Below are positions 34,421 through 43,349 of a DNA stretch of 64,000 nucleotides, in pieces. The translations under genes were made by a program, and so were the position numbers. Under the pieces are notes generated by a model. It saw only the letters and a program-made list of their open reading frames with translations. It had not been told where the DNA came from and did no database searches. The DNA is from a bacterium (GTDB lineage Bacteria; Armatimonadota; Fimbriimonadia; Fimbriimonadales; Fimbriimonadaceae). The number at the start of each line of letters is the position of its first letter. The stretch's first letter is position 1. The stretch spans positions 248,001 to 312,000 of the forward strand of contig JAIXUN010000002.1 in NCBI GenBank assembly GCA_027483535.1, in the 5' to 3' direction.

Positions 34421-35638
34421 CTACCGAAAGGCCCCGATGGGGAGGGTTATGACCTTCTCGTCCAGTCTTTTAGCTGTGCCGGAAGGCGTGAGCAAGACTC
34501 CGCCGACAAATGCCTCCGGTGCGATCGACTGGACGTATTGAATCCGGTCCATGGCTCCGGGCGGCAACTCGTTCTGAGGTTCAAAGTCGATCGCGAACAA
34601 TTGCCCACCGCGTGTTTCGAGTAAGAAGGGAACCTCTTTGTTCTTGACCGTTCGCAGGTGGAAAAGCTCCACGCCGCCTTCCGACATGGTGCAGAGTCGG
34701 TGCAGTTCGCAAGCGACAAATGCCTCCATCTGTCGCCGTTTACGATCCCAATCCGATGGGCCAGGCGCTCCCGCAAGAAACTCAGCCAGTCCTGGATCGA
34801 TCAAGTAAGCCTTCGGAGTACGTGCCAACCGAACTTCGAGGTCGGCCGACCAAGCCGGGACGGTGAACACCAAATAGAGGGCCTTCAGAAGGTCTAGGTA
34901 CCTAGTGAGCGTTGTCGCGGCGATTCCGGTCTCCCGACTCAGGCTGGAGACGTTGAGGGTTGCCCCGGTTTGGGTCGCCAGAAGCTTGAGCAAGCGTGGC
35001 AACTGGGTGAGACCTTCGATGTTCGCCAAGTCACGGGCGTCGCGCTCCACAAGCGTTCGAAGATAGGATTGGAACCACGCTTCTTGTCGCTTCGGTTGGC
35101 GAGCCAGGGGTTCGGGAAAGCCGCCCGTGGTAGAAATCTTCGGCCATTCGACAATGGGGAAGGCCGACGCGAAAAACCGATCGTCCCATCTCTCGGGCTC
35201 AAAGAACTCGTCCACCAAGTTCCGCGAGCTTCCCGCAATCTCCGCCTGGGTGAGGGGCCAGAGTTCTAACACCTCCATGCGTCCGGCGAGCGATTCGCTC
35301 ACCTTCGGAAGGGCGAGAACGTTTGCGCTTCCGGTGAGAAGAAATCGACCCGGCTGCCGATCTCGATCGACGGCTGCCTTGATCGCGGGGAGAAGCTCGG
35401 GAGCGCGCTGCACCTCGTCGATGGCAACCGGAAGACGTTGGGCGGCCACGAAGCCCGCCGGGTTCGACTGGGCGCGATAAAGGGTGTCTGGATCGTCCAG
35501 AGTGACGTAGGTGAAACCGAGGTCTGCCACCAAATTGGCAAGCGTGCTTTTCCCAACCTGCCTAGGACCCACGATCATCACCACCGGGGTATCGGCGAGA
35601 GCGTCTCGAAGCCAGGGTTCACGCGTCCGTGCGAACAT
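34421..35638 (-). CDS. AAA ATPase with DUF4143 (ATP-binding protein of the BREX-unrelated ExsA-like group)
   Basis: A 405-residue ATPase with Walker A GPRQVGKSTLANLV, Walker B VAIDEVQRAPELL and a downstream LTGSANVLAL sensor. The C-terminal DUF4143 appears in YLDLLKALYLVFTVPAW and TPKAYLIDPGLAEFLAGA. Such proteins are common, often mobile, and of unclear function; some are tied to DNA binding or toxin-like operons. It stands alone here. Start ATG 35638 fits the family; an in-frame TTG at 35671 is possible. Confidence 0.88.
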   Translation of the reverse strand: MFARTREPWLRDALADTPVVMIVGPRQVGKSTLANLVADLGFTYVTLDDPDTLYRAQSNPAGFVAAQRLPVAIDEVQRAPELLPAIKAAVDRDRQPGRFLLTGSANVLALPKVSESLAGRMEVLELWPLTQAEIAGSSRNLVDEFFEPERWDDRFFASAFPIVEWPKISTTGGFPEPLARQPKRQEAWFQSYLRTLVERDARDLANIEGLTQLPRLLKLLATQTGATLNVSSLSRETGIAATTLTRYLDLLKALYLVFTVPAWSADLEVRLARTPKAYLIDPGLAEFLAGAPGPSDWDRKRRQMEAFVACELHRLCTMSEGGVELFHLRTVKNKEVPFLLETRGGQLFAIDFEPQNELPPGAMDRIQYVQSIAPEAFVGGVLLTPSGTAKRLDEKVITLPIGAFR

Positions 35639-35752
35639 TCCAGTACGGAGAATACCGATCGATGGGGTCAAGGAGGTTCAGTAGTGGGGAAAAATTCACC
35701 ACAAAACCCGCCCGTTGGAACCCTTTTGTAGGTTGGTAAACTCTATACAACT

Positions 35753-36214
35753 GTGCAGGCGCTCCTTCTTGCTTTGAGAAGACGGCAATCGGGAATCCAT
35801 ATGGTTCTTCAGCTTGCTCTTGCCTGTGTAGTCTGGTTCGCCGCTATTGGGGCAGCGTTTCCAAAGTCGGTATCGGGGAAGCATTGTCCCACCGCTCCGG
35901 TGCAGTTGGTCGTCCGGTCTGAGAAGACGGAAGCCTGTTGCGGTTCGAAACGTGCCTGCAACGAACGGGTTGAAATCTCTGCTCCGCGCCCGGGCGAAGC
36001 GCACTTTCAGCAATGCCTTTGTGCAGACAAGCGATCGAAGCCGCTCGAAAGCGGGTACGAGTTTGGATCGGCCTCTCTCCCGGCGATCTTGTCTGCCTTC
36101 CCGAGCGTTTCGTTACCGCTCGATCCCATCTCGAAGGAATCTCCCCAACACGGCACCTCGTTGGTACCTGCCGGCTCGAGGCAGCCGAGTGTCCCGCCCC
36201 CGAACGCGTCCTAG
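35753..36214 (+). CDS. Cysteine-rich exported hypothetical protein
   Basis: 153 residues. The N-terminus has a basic patch (LRRRQSGIH) and then a hydrophobic signal-like stretch VLQLALACVVWFAAIGAAF. The mature part has six or more cysteines, KTEACCGSKRACNERVE and FQQCLCADK, suggesting disulfides or metal binding outside the membrane. TATACA lies just before the GTG start. It precedes the thioredoxin-like gene by 105 bases, which may keep these cysteines in order. Confidence 0.55.
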   Translation: MQALLLALRRRQSGIHMVLQLALACVVWFAAIGAAFPKSVSGKHCPTAPVQLVVRSEKTEACCGSKRACNERVEISAPRPGEAHFQQCLCADKRSKPLESGYEFGSASLPAILSAFPSVSLPLDPISKESPQHGTSLVPAGSRQPSVPPPNAS

Positions 36215-36319
36215 ATCCCTATCGTTTTGGCAGAGCGTCCCACCCAACCTCACGAGTCCCATCGAAAGGTTGTGATCTGATGGTGGCGAGCCCTTTGCCC
36301 ACGCCACGCGTTCGAACAC

Positions 36320-36871
36320 ATGAAAAAACTTATCGCCTTAACATTCATCGTATCCACCGTCACCGCGTTTGCGGGTCGACAAGAGACCTGCGAGTGCAAG
36401 CCGCTTCCGAAGTTTTCCGGAAAGGCTTCCGATGGAAAGACCTACAGTTCCACCGAACTGGTGAAGAAGCCCACCGTTGTCTTCTTCCTCAAGGCGGGTT
36501 GCCCGCACAATCCGAAGTCGACTCCGCTTCTGAACAAGTTGAAAGCCGCGATTGGCCCGAAGGTCAACTTCGTCGCCGTCACGAACCTCACGCAGGCAGA
36601 AGCAACGAAATACGCCAAAGAACTCGGCGCCACGTTCCCCCTCATCGCAGATGCGGACAAGAAGATCGTGAAAGGCTTCGGAGCCTCTAACAGCCTCGAC
36701 TTCGCGCTGCTTTGCCCGGACGACAAGAAGGTTGCAAGAACCTGGCACGGCTACAACCGGAAGATAATGGGCGAGTTCTTGACCGAACTCGCGAACCACA
36801 AGGGGCCAAAGAAGATCGCCTTCGACCTCAATTCGGTTCCGAAGGGTCTGCAATCCGGCTGCGGATTCTAG
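36320..36871 (+). CDS. Exported thioredoxin-fold (AhpC/TSA-like) protein
   Basis: A 183-residue product with a signal peptide (KKLIALTFIVSTVTAFAG). The fold is like TlpA or peroxiredoxins: TVVFFLKAGCPHNPKSTPLL gives one cysteine at the position of the peroxidatic or N-terminal redox cysteine; the second CxxC cysteine is missing (CPHN). A terminal CGF tail carries another cysteine. It may reduce or trap partners such as the upstream Cys-rich protein. A 13-bp hairpin terminator follows. Confidence 0.8.
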   Translation: MKKLIALTFIVSTVTAFAGRQETCECKPLPKFSGKASDGKTYSSTELVKKPTVVFFLKAGCPHNPKSTPLLNKLKAAIGPKVNFVAVTNLTQAEATKYAKELGATFPLIADADKKIVKGFGASNSLDFALLCPDDKKVARTWHGYNRKIMGEFLTELANHKGPKKIAFDLNSVPKGLQSGCGF

Positions 36872-36880
36872 CCGCGCGAT

Positions 36881-36917
36881 TCAACTGGGTTCACTTACGG
36901 TGAACCCAGTTGAACAT
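36881..36917. terminator. 13-bp hairpin between convergent genes
   Basis: TCAACTGGGTTCA (36881-36893) and TGAACCCAGTTGA (36901-36913) are exact reverse complements around CTTACGG. On the + strand ACATTTT follows. The right-hand gene's stop codon lies inside the left arm. Confidence 0.75.
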
Positions 36918-38486
36918 TTTCGTGGGCGTAAACGGTCGGGTGACATTGCCCGGGACCATCTCGGTGTTGATCTTGGTCAACGCATCGAGGTTCAGGTTTC
37001 CTCCGGTAGCCGCATATGGGTCGTACTTCACCACGAAGGAAGCGCCTCCGCCGGGTGCAATATTGATCCCGCCCGTTTGGCCCTTGCCGCCCGCCAAGAT
37101 CATTCCCGTGATTTCTGCATTCGAGCTTTCGACCTTGATGCCGCCGTTTGCGGCGTAGATCAGGCCGGAGGTCGTGGAAGAACTGGTTGTCCAGGTGATG
37201 GCGTTGGCACTCTTGTTCAGCGAAATGAAGTTGCTGCGCATCAGCACCATTTCTCGGGTCTGGAACGGGCTTCCTTGGGTGTCTACTTTGTATTCAGCAC
37301 CCGCTCCATCGGTGTACTTTCCTTCAAACACAAGGGTGACCCCCAGGTTGAGAAGCTGGCCCAGATTCTGGACGTTGCCCCGCACATACACGACGTTGTC
37401 TTTCGGATTGGTGGAGTTGGGCATCAGCCGAATTTGCTGACCTTGTCGGACCAGCAAATCGCCATCGACATACGCCGGGCTCTGGATGATCCGCCACTGA
37501 TCGCCCTGCCGTTGAGGGTGCGTCGCACTGTCAACGGGTCCAAGTTTGTTTCCGTCAGTTGCGGTGGCGCGAGCTTTCCAGTTGGTCGCCCACTTTGCGA
37601 CCGTTGCTTCGTTGGCAAAGTCGATCGCACCCGGCATCGCGACCACCGTATCGGCGGCGACTCCGGCAAAGTTGCCCGACTTGGGAATGGCAGGCGACCG
37701 ATAGTTCTTCTTTCCGTTCGGGTTTCCTAGCCAGCCCGCCTCTTGAGTGCGTTGCCACACTCCGCCTTGTGGGACCAAGTAGTTGCCTTGGATATCGAGA
37801 ATGTTCGGGTTCTCAAAGCTGTTTTTGGAACCAGAAGACGGGTCCCATTTGATTCCTTCGTTCGCGATCACGTGGGCGTCTCGACCGTTCGGCGAGTAGG
37901 TTCTCAGCCCCTGATTGGTCGTGATTTGAATGCGGTCGTTCGAAACAATCGCGCCCGCCGGGAAGTGAAAACTCTCGGGAGGCGGAGCGGTTTGCACGAT
38001 GGTTTGTCGAGCAACGATTTCGCGGTCGTAAGTGCCGGTGAAGGTCGCTCGAATCACGCTTTCTGTGCCTCGATTAGTGATTCCGGTTCCTTCCACGGTA
38101 AAGGTGTGCGTGTAGCGTCGAACGTCGCGACCGCTAACCTTCATGTCCGTTTGAACTTCTCGGTGGCTCACCAGCGTGGCGCTTTGGTCGCCCACAACCG
38201 AATCCCTGCCATTGATCGGCATCAAAACTTGTTGCTTGTTCAGTCGAAAGGGGTACGACAAGTCGCTGATCATCATCCGACGGATTTGGTCGAAGTAGAT
38301 CTGGTTAGCGCTTTCGGCAAGAGCGTCGGATTGGAACTTATCGGTGGCTTTGGCCGCATTGGTTTGCTGCCCTGCGGTTACGGATAGAACTCCCAAACCC
38401 AGCACACTGAATCCAAGAACAAACGAAAGGGCGAGCGCGGTGCTAGAGCCGCGGCTCATTCGGAAAGAAGGTGAAAGAGTTCTCAT
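36891..38486 (-). CDS. Large exported protein of the pseudopilin operon (PilX-like)
   Basis: 531 residues with one N-terminal hydrophobic segment (ALALSFVLGFSVLGLGVL) after MSRGSS, similar to PilX-type minor pilin N-termini; the rest is a large extracellular beta-rich region with repeats of asparagine, glycine and serine and low similarity to anything known. It follows two prepilin-type genes with four-base overlap (38483-38486), so it is likely part of the same surface filament or secretion apparatus. No Gly-Phe prepilin-peptidase site is evident. Confidence 0.7.
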   Translation of the reverse strand: MRTLSPSFRMSRGSSTALALSFVLGFSVLGLGVLSVTAGQQTNAAKATDKFQSDALAESANQIYFDQIRRMMISDLSYPFRLNKQQVLMPINGRDSVVGDQSATLVSHREVQTDMKVSGRDVRRYTHTFTVEGTGITNRGTESVIRATFTGTYDREIVARQTIVQTAPPPESFHFPAGAIVSNDRIQITTNQGLRTYSPNGRDAHVIANEGIKWDPSSGSKNSFENPNILDIQGNYLVPQGGVWQRTQEAGWLGNPNGKKNYRSPAIPKSGNFAGVAADTVVAMPGAIDFANEATVAKWATNWKARATATDGNKLGPVDSATHPQRQGDQWRIIQSPAYVDGDLLVRQGQQIRLMPNSTNPKDNVVYVRGNVQNLGQLLNLGVTLVFEGKYTDGAGAEYKVDTQGSPFQTREMVLMRSNFISLNKSANAITWTTSSSTTSGLIYAANGGIKVESSNAEITGMILAGGKGQTGGINIAPGGGASFVVKYDPYAATGGNLNLDALTKINTEMVPGNVTRPFTPTKMFNWVHRK

Positions 38487-39325
38487 CGGTTCATCAGCAT
38501 CACTCGGCTTTCGAGCTTGAGATCTGCGCCTAGTTCGCGATAGCTTCGGTTCTTGGCTCGGGGCGAGTAAACGATTTGCAACGCCAGCACGTTGGCCACG
38601 TTGACTCGGTCGGTCGAGGACGATACGGTTGGGTCGACTTGGTAAGTCACATCGATCGGGACCTGATTTTCGGGGGCGAGCTTAAACGTGACCTTGTCCC
38701 CGCTTCTCGTTGCCCAGCCATCCAACAACCGATTAGTGCCTCCAACAAGAACTTGCTCGGGGGCGAGGGAGTCGGCCGTAACCGGTCGTGTGACCAATCG
38801 GAACGTGAGAGTGGTCCGATTTCCGAAGAAAACCTCGTTCGCCACCGCTCGATAAGTCAATCGGTTGACCCTGGTGGCGATGATCCCACGGTTGGCTGTT
38901 GCCGATTCGGTGCCGTTGTCCACCTGAGCTTGGTAGTGCCGAATCGCGTTCGGGGATTGATCTCCCGTTGCCGTCTCAAGAACAAAAATGTCCACCTGAA
39001 AACGGTTGGGAATGGGCTCACCCTGAGCATTGAAAACCGGATTCCGCAGAATCAGGGTTCGATCTTTATTTGCGGCGAAGGCCGCCTTCCCCGTGCTTGG
39101 GTACCGAGTGAGAAGACCGTTCGCGGTTCGAGCGCACATCAAGATTTTCTGAAACGCATTCCGACCATCGCCGGCGATTTTGCTCGTCGTGCTCACTCGG
39201 GCGATGCTTTGGGACGCTCCCAGCCCGGCCTCGATGGCGATCAGGGTGATCACCACCGTGAGGGCGGTCGCCACAATCCCCTCGACAAGGGTCATGCCCC
39301 GTAGTAGGCGCCGTTTCACTGCCAT
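38483..39325 (-). CDS. Prepilin-type protein (PilW/GspJ-like)
   Basis: 280 residues with the prepilin N-terminus RGMTLVEGIVATALTVVIT: cleavage would follow glycine, leaving Met-Thr-Leu-Val-Glu with the conserved Glu at +5. A soluble, beta-rich part follows. It lies second in the operon, overlapping both neighbours (39316-39325, 38483-38486), as in minor pilin clusters that prime type IV pilus or type II secretion fibres. Confidence 0.85.
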   Translation of the reverse strand: MAVKRRLLRGMTLVEGIVATALTVVITLIAIEAGLGASQSIARVSTTSKIAGDGRNAFQKILMCARTANGLLTRYPSTGKAAFAANKDRTLILRNPVFNAQGEPIPNRFQVDIFVLETATGDQSPNAIRHYQAQVDNGTESATANRGIIATRVNRLTYRAVANEVFFGNRTTLTFRLVTRPVTADSLAPEQVLVGGTNRLLDGWATRSGDKVTFKLAPENQVPIDVTYQVDPTVSSSTDRVNVANVLALQIVYSPRAKNRSYRELGADLKLESRVMLMNR

Positions 39326-40098
39326 TTGCTCCCGTAGGTCCCAGGCGACCAGGTGGACGTTGTATTGTTCTGAGTGTTAGAGGTACCGCCACCGTTGGAA
39401 CTCTGAGAGGTTCCGTTTCCGCCAGATGTCGAGCCTGTGCTACCCGAACCTCCATTGCCCGAATTGTTGTTGCCCGAATTGTTTCCGGGTGTGGACGTGT
39501 TCCCGCCTGGGGTCGACGTATTCGATCCCCCCGAGTTGTTGTTCGTCGTCGGTGGCTTGGGTGGTGGAGGGGGTGGTGGCGTGTAGAAGTACTGATCGAT
39601 TCCGCGCGGGTTCCAGCCGTCAAAGGCGGTGGTCTCCATGTTTTCCACGCTGCTGACGGTTCGAATGAGGAAAATCGAGGACTGCTTGGCGTCTTTGTTG
39701 GCGGACGCGGCATTGACCCACCGTACGGTCACAAGAATGTTCTGCAGGTTCTTGCTCCCTGCCACGGGGCGAATGGAGTAGAGGGCCTCCATGTTGGTGG
39801 CATTCGACTTGCCCGAGAATTGCGCCTTCAGGTCGGCCGGAATCTCGATGGCTTCGTCGGTGACGCTCCTCCGGTTCCCCTGCGAGACGGAGACGATCTG
39901 CTCCATCGCTTGTCGACCGATCATCAGCGCAAGGCTCCTTGCTTCTGCCTGTCGAGCGACGTTTGCCGAGTAAGAAGTTACGGCCCCTACAGAGAGAATC
40001 CCCAGCAGGATTAACGACATTGCGACAATGATTTCAACGAGCGTGAACCCGCTCACATGCCTTTGCCGCCGTCTATCACCACGCTTCCTATCCAGCAT
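39316..40098 (-). CDS. Prepilin-type protein (PilV-like) with low-complexity tail
   Basis: 260 residues. The N-terminus VSGFTLVEIIVAMSLILLG is a classic type IV prepilin signal with Gly-Phe cleavage and Glu at +5, followed by an amphipathic helix. After residue 170 a proline run (YTPPPPPPPKPP) leads to about 80 residues built almost only of Asn, Gly, Ser and Thr, an unusual tail that must be exposed and flexible. AAGAGGG precedes the ATG. It heads the three-gene operon. Confidence 0.88.
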   Translation of the reverse strand: MLDRKRGDRRRQRHVSGFTLVEIIVAMSLILLGILSVGAVTSYSANVARQAEARSLALMIGRQAMEQIVSVSQGNRRSVTDEAIEIPADLKAQFSGKSNATNMEALYSIRPVAGSKNLQNILVTVRWVNAASANKDAKQSSIFLIRTVSSVENMETTAFDGWNPRGIDQYFYTPPPPPPPKPPTTNNNSGGSNTSTPGGNTSTPGNNSGNNNSGNGGSGSTGSTSGGNGTSQSSNGGGTSNTQNNTTSTWSPGTYGSKWQ

Positions 40099-40174
40099 CC
40101 CTCTTGTAACCCCACTGTTTGAGTCGGATACGAGAGAGGGATCGTGAATACTTTCGGGCTAGAATCCGATGAAA

Positions 40175-42157
40175 TTACGAGGAAGCGTGGATCACGGGAC
40201 GCCGATTTGGGTCTGGCTCGGTTCGTCTTAGGATCTCTCGCGTGAGCGGAGCGACATCGCCCTCGCCCGAGAGGAAGTACCGAATCAAGAAGAGGAACGG
40301 CGAGCGTTCGCCCCAGTTGAAGTAGGCGTGGGCTCGTTTGCCCGTGAGCTTTCCAATGTGAAGCGCCAGCGCGGCGATCGCGTTGGGGATCGCATTGCCT
40401 GTGCACCTCAGAACTCGGTACGGACCCACTTCCACCCCTCGAACAACCAAGTCGCCTTGGAAGTTGGACGCGTCTCGTACGTTGATCTCGACGAAGATGA
40501 TCGGGACGTCCTCGGGAATGTCGTGATCGCGACGAGTTTCCGCCATCTTCAGCGTGTATTCCGCTTCATCTTTGGCGTCTGGCTTATTGGGCACCAAGCG
40601 AATGCTCCCGCCTCGCATCGCGGCTTCGCGGACAAACTGGATGGCCCGAAGGTCCAAGTCGACGCCGCTGACGCGGAGTTCGAGGGTGCGCCAAATGCGC
40701 GAGACGAAAGAAACCACCACGATCGCCAGGATGAAAACACCCGCGATCTTGATGCCGTCCGGACGCGTGATGATGTTCATCACCAGCGTGTAAAGGAAGA
40801 TCACCGCAATGGTTCCGAAGAAGAACCTTTGGCGTTTCTCTTTCTTTCTCGCCGTGAGGGTAACGGCAACGGCGCCGCTCAGCATCAACGCCAACACTCC
40901 CGTGGCGTATGCGCCTCCTTGAGCTTGCACGTTGGCCTTGAAGATGATGACGATAAAGACCGAGATGGCGGTGAAAACGAGCACCAAGGGCCGAATGGCC
41001 GAGGTCCACTCGGGTGCCATGCCGTACTTGGGCAGGTATCGCGGCACGATGTTCAACAAGCCCGCTAGTGCGGAAGAACCCGCAAACCAGAGGATCAAGA
41101 TCGTGCTGACGTCGTAAACGGTTCCGACGGTGTCGCCGAAGAACTTGTGGCAAAGGAAGGCAAGGGCTCGCTCCTTGGCTTCGCCCTCAAACTGCTCGGG
41201 AGTGATCAGCAGAACAGTCGAGAGACTCGATCCAATCAAGAAGACCGACATGATCACCGCAGCGGTGAGCAGCAGTTTTCGTGTGTTTCGGATCCGGCCA
41301 TGAGGCGAATCGTGACTGTCCTTCTTATCCCCCCGGACAAGAGTCATCACCGCTACGCCCGTTTCAAAACCTGAGAGTCCGAGCGCAATCTTTGGAAAGA
41401 CGAGAATGACCAACAGGGCGACGGCGGCGGGGTTCCCCGCCTTGGGCACTGCGGTGAGTGCAGTTTGCCACGTCGCGAAATACTCTGGATGGGCGAAAAT
41501 TTCTTGGAACGAGCGGAAGATGATGACCGCATTCAGTCCCATGTAGACGGCGACCAAGAACACGGCGATTCCGACCGCCTCCTTGAAGCCCTTCAGGAAC
41601 ACCGCCCCAAGCAAGAGAACCAGCACCAAAGTGACCGGAACCGCTCCCCCGTGATGCAAGAACGAGAGCGCGGGTGCGTCTTTGATGATTGGATTTTCTA
41701 GAAAGTGAGCGGTTGCGTCTGAAGCCGAAAGAGTGATCGTGATGATGAAGTCTGTGGCCGCGAATCCAAGCAAGACCAAGACGAAGAGTTTGCCTTGCCA
41801 CCACGTAAGCATCCGCGTGAGGATTGAAATCGAGCCCTCGCCATGGGGACTCTCTCGCGCAATTCGGCTATAGACCGGGAAAGCTCCGAGCAACGTAACC
41901 AGGACCAACACGATCGTTGCAAGCGGAGAAAGCGCTTTTGCCGCTTCGTAAGCGATGTACGGTTGGTAGGCCAACGTGGAGAAGTAGTCCACGCCTGTAA
42001 GGCACATCACCTGCCACCAAGGGTGCGTTTTGTGATGCGACTGAGCCCTTTCGCGTTCGTAAGGACCTTCCGGTTCTTCGACATCCCGTTGCAGAAGCCA
42101 CTTTACAAAAGGGGAATCATTCCGCGGCTTAAAGGAACTTGGGAGCTTAATCTCCAT
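40175..42157 (-). CDS. APC-superfamily amino acid/polyamine permease
   Basis: A 660-residue transporter with about twelve membrane segments and a C-terminal cytosolic region of roughly 150 residues. The opening [18 protein letters not shown] resembles the first APC helix. Members exchange or symport amino acids, and some larger ones carry potassium-transporter-like tails. The substrate cannot be told. The ATG at 42157 abuts a CTGCGA-ATAC-TCGCAG palindrome that might be an operator. It diverges from the M42 peptidase gene. Confidence 0.85.
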   Translation of the reverse strand: MEIKLPSSFKPRNDSPFVKWLLQRDVEEPEGPYERERAQSHHKTHPWWQVMCLTGVDYFSTLAYQPYIAYEAAKALSPLATIVLVLVTLLGAFPVYSRIARESPHGEGSISILTRMLTWWQGKLFVLVLLGFAATDFIITITLSASDATAHFLENPIIKDAPALSFLHHGGAVPVTLVLVLLLGAVFLKGFKEAVGIAVFLVAVYMGLNAVIIFRSFQEIFAHPEYFATWQTALTAVPKAGNPAAVALLVILVFPKIALGLSGFETGVAVMTLVRGDKKDSHDSPHGRIRNTRKLLLTAAVIMSVFLIGSSLSTVLLITPEQFEGEAKERALAFLCHKFFGDTVGTVYDVSTILILWFAGSSALAGLLNIVPRYLPKYGMAPEWTSAIRPLVLVFTAISVFIVIIFKANVQAQGGAYATGVLALMLSGAVAVTLTARKKEKRQRFFFGTIAVIFLYTLVMNIITRPDGIKIAGVFILAIVVVSFVSRIWRTLELRVSGVDLDLRAIQFVREAAMRGGSIRLVPNKPDAKDEAEYTLKMAETRRDHDIPEDVPIIFVEINVRDASNFQGDLVVRGVEVGPYRVLRCTGNAIPNAIAALALHIGKLTGKRAHAYFNWGERSPFLFLIRYFLSGEGDVAPLTREILRRTEPDPNRRPVIHASS

Positions 42158-42160
42158 ATG

Positions 42161-42176
42161 CTGCGAATACTCGCAG
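42161..42176. promoter_or_regulatory. Palindrome next to the permease start
   Basis: CTGCGA (42161-42166) and TCGCAG (42171-42176) flank ATAC, three bases upstream of the permease ATG and within the divergent promoter region. It could be a repressor site or a small hairpin over the start codon. Confidence 0.4.
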
Positions 42177-42291
42177 TTGTTAGAATAGCCGAAATTGACC
42201 GAGAACCCGTTCGGTCTTCATTAAGATTACAAAGGGTGATACGGTGGACGGGTAAAACGCACGGAAGGGGAGTTTCCCACTCAGAGACGCC

Positions 42292-43338
42292 ATGGCTCGA
42301 TTTGAAATCTCGCACGATTACCTCCAGCGATTCCTTGTGGACTTGCTGAACACTCCCAGTCCAACTGGATTCACTGAATACGCGATCAGCTTCGTGGAAG
42401 GGGAGTTCATGAGCATGGGTGTGCCAACCAGCCGTACCAACAAGGGCGCGCTGCTAGTGCACTTAGAAGGCCTCCAGGGCAACCGCCCTCGAGCGGTTAC
42501 CGCTCACGTCGACACCCTTGGAGCGGTTGTCAAAGAGATCAAGCCGAATGGTCGTCTCAAGCTTTCGGCTCTGAACGGAGTGATGTGGCCGACCGTGGAG
42601 AGTGAGGGCGTTCACATCCTCACCCGATCCGGACGACAAACTCGTGGATCGATCGTTCTAGAGAACGGCGCGGTCCACGTGAACAAAGACGCCCGAACTG
42701 CCTTGCGAACGGAAGAGAACCTCGAGGTCCGAATCGACGAGCGCACGACGACTTCGGAAGAGACCCGATTCTTGGGAATCGAGGTGGGAGACTACGTTGC
42801 GTTCGACCCTCGCGTTGAGATTAGCGAGGCAGGATTCATTCGATCTCGCTTCTTGGACGATAAAGCCTGCGTCGCGGCGCTGTTGGCGGCGGTGCATACG
42901 CTCAAGGAAAACGGACTCACGGCGGCCCAAAACACAACCCTCTTGATCAGCAACTTCGAGGAGGTTGGTCACGGTGGCATGGATTCCTTGCCGAGCAACC
43001 TTTCGGAGATGCTCGTTCTGGACATGGCGTGCATCGGTAAGGGGCAGCAAGGCAGTGAGTTCAACTGCTCGATCTGCGTCAAAGATTCCTCTGGTCCTTA
43101 CAGCAAGGCGCTCACGGACAGAGTCCGAGACCTTGCCGATCGTCGCGGAATCGTTCTCGTTCCAGACGTGTATCCGTACTACGGTTCGGACGGAAGCGCC
43201 TACTGGCGAAGCGGCGGCACGGCGGAAGTTGCGCTCATCGGTCCGGGAGTGGACACGTCGCACGGATACGAACGCACGCACTTGGAAGCACTGCACGATA
43301 CGGCCCAACTCGTGGCCGAGTACCTCCTCGACGGTTAG
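42292..43338 (+). CDS. M42-family metallopeptidase
   Basis: 348 residues, matching the M42 glutamyl aminopeptidase family, particularly the branch described with the NAGGN osmoprotectant system (TAHVDTLGAVVKEIKPNGRL). Metal ligands are visible: His in TAHVDTLG, Asp in SRFLDDKACVAALL, the Glu pair in LLISNFEEVGHGGMD, Asp in LVLDMACIG and the final His in DTSHGYERTH. None of the N-acetylglutaminylglutamine amide synthesis genes is in the window. Divergent from the permease gene. Confidence 0.88.
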   Translation: MARFEISHDYLQRFLVDLLNTPSPTGFTEYAISFVEGEFMSMGVPTSRTNKGALLVHLEGLQGNRPRAVTAHVDTLGAVVKEIKPNGRLKLSALNGVMWPTVESEGVHILTRSGRQTRGSIVLENGAVHVNKDARTALRTEENLEVRIDERTTTSEETRFLGIEVGDYVAFDPRVEISEAGFIRSRFLDDKACVAALLAAVHTLKENGLTAAQNTTLLISNFEEVGHGGMDSLPSNLSEMLVLDMACIGKGQQGSEFNCSICVKDSSGPYSKALTDRVRDLADRRGIVLVPDVYPYYGSDGSAYWRSGGTAEVALIGPGVDTSHGYERTHLEALHDTAQLVAEYLLDG

Positions 43339-43349
43339 TCGGGAGCGCG

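Noticed and set aside
36013-36690. Open frame overlapping the thioredoxin-like gene in another phase
   Set aside because: The frame of 36320-36871 has a signal peptide and redox-fold motif; the overlapping one is a shadow.
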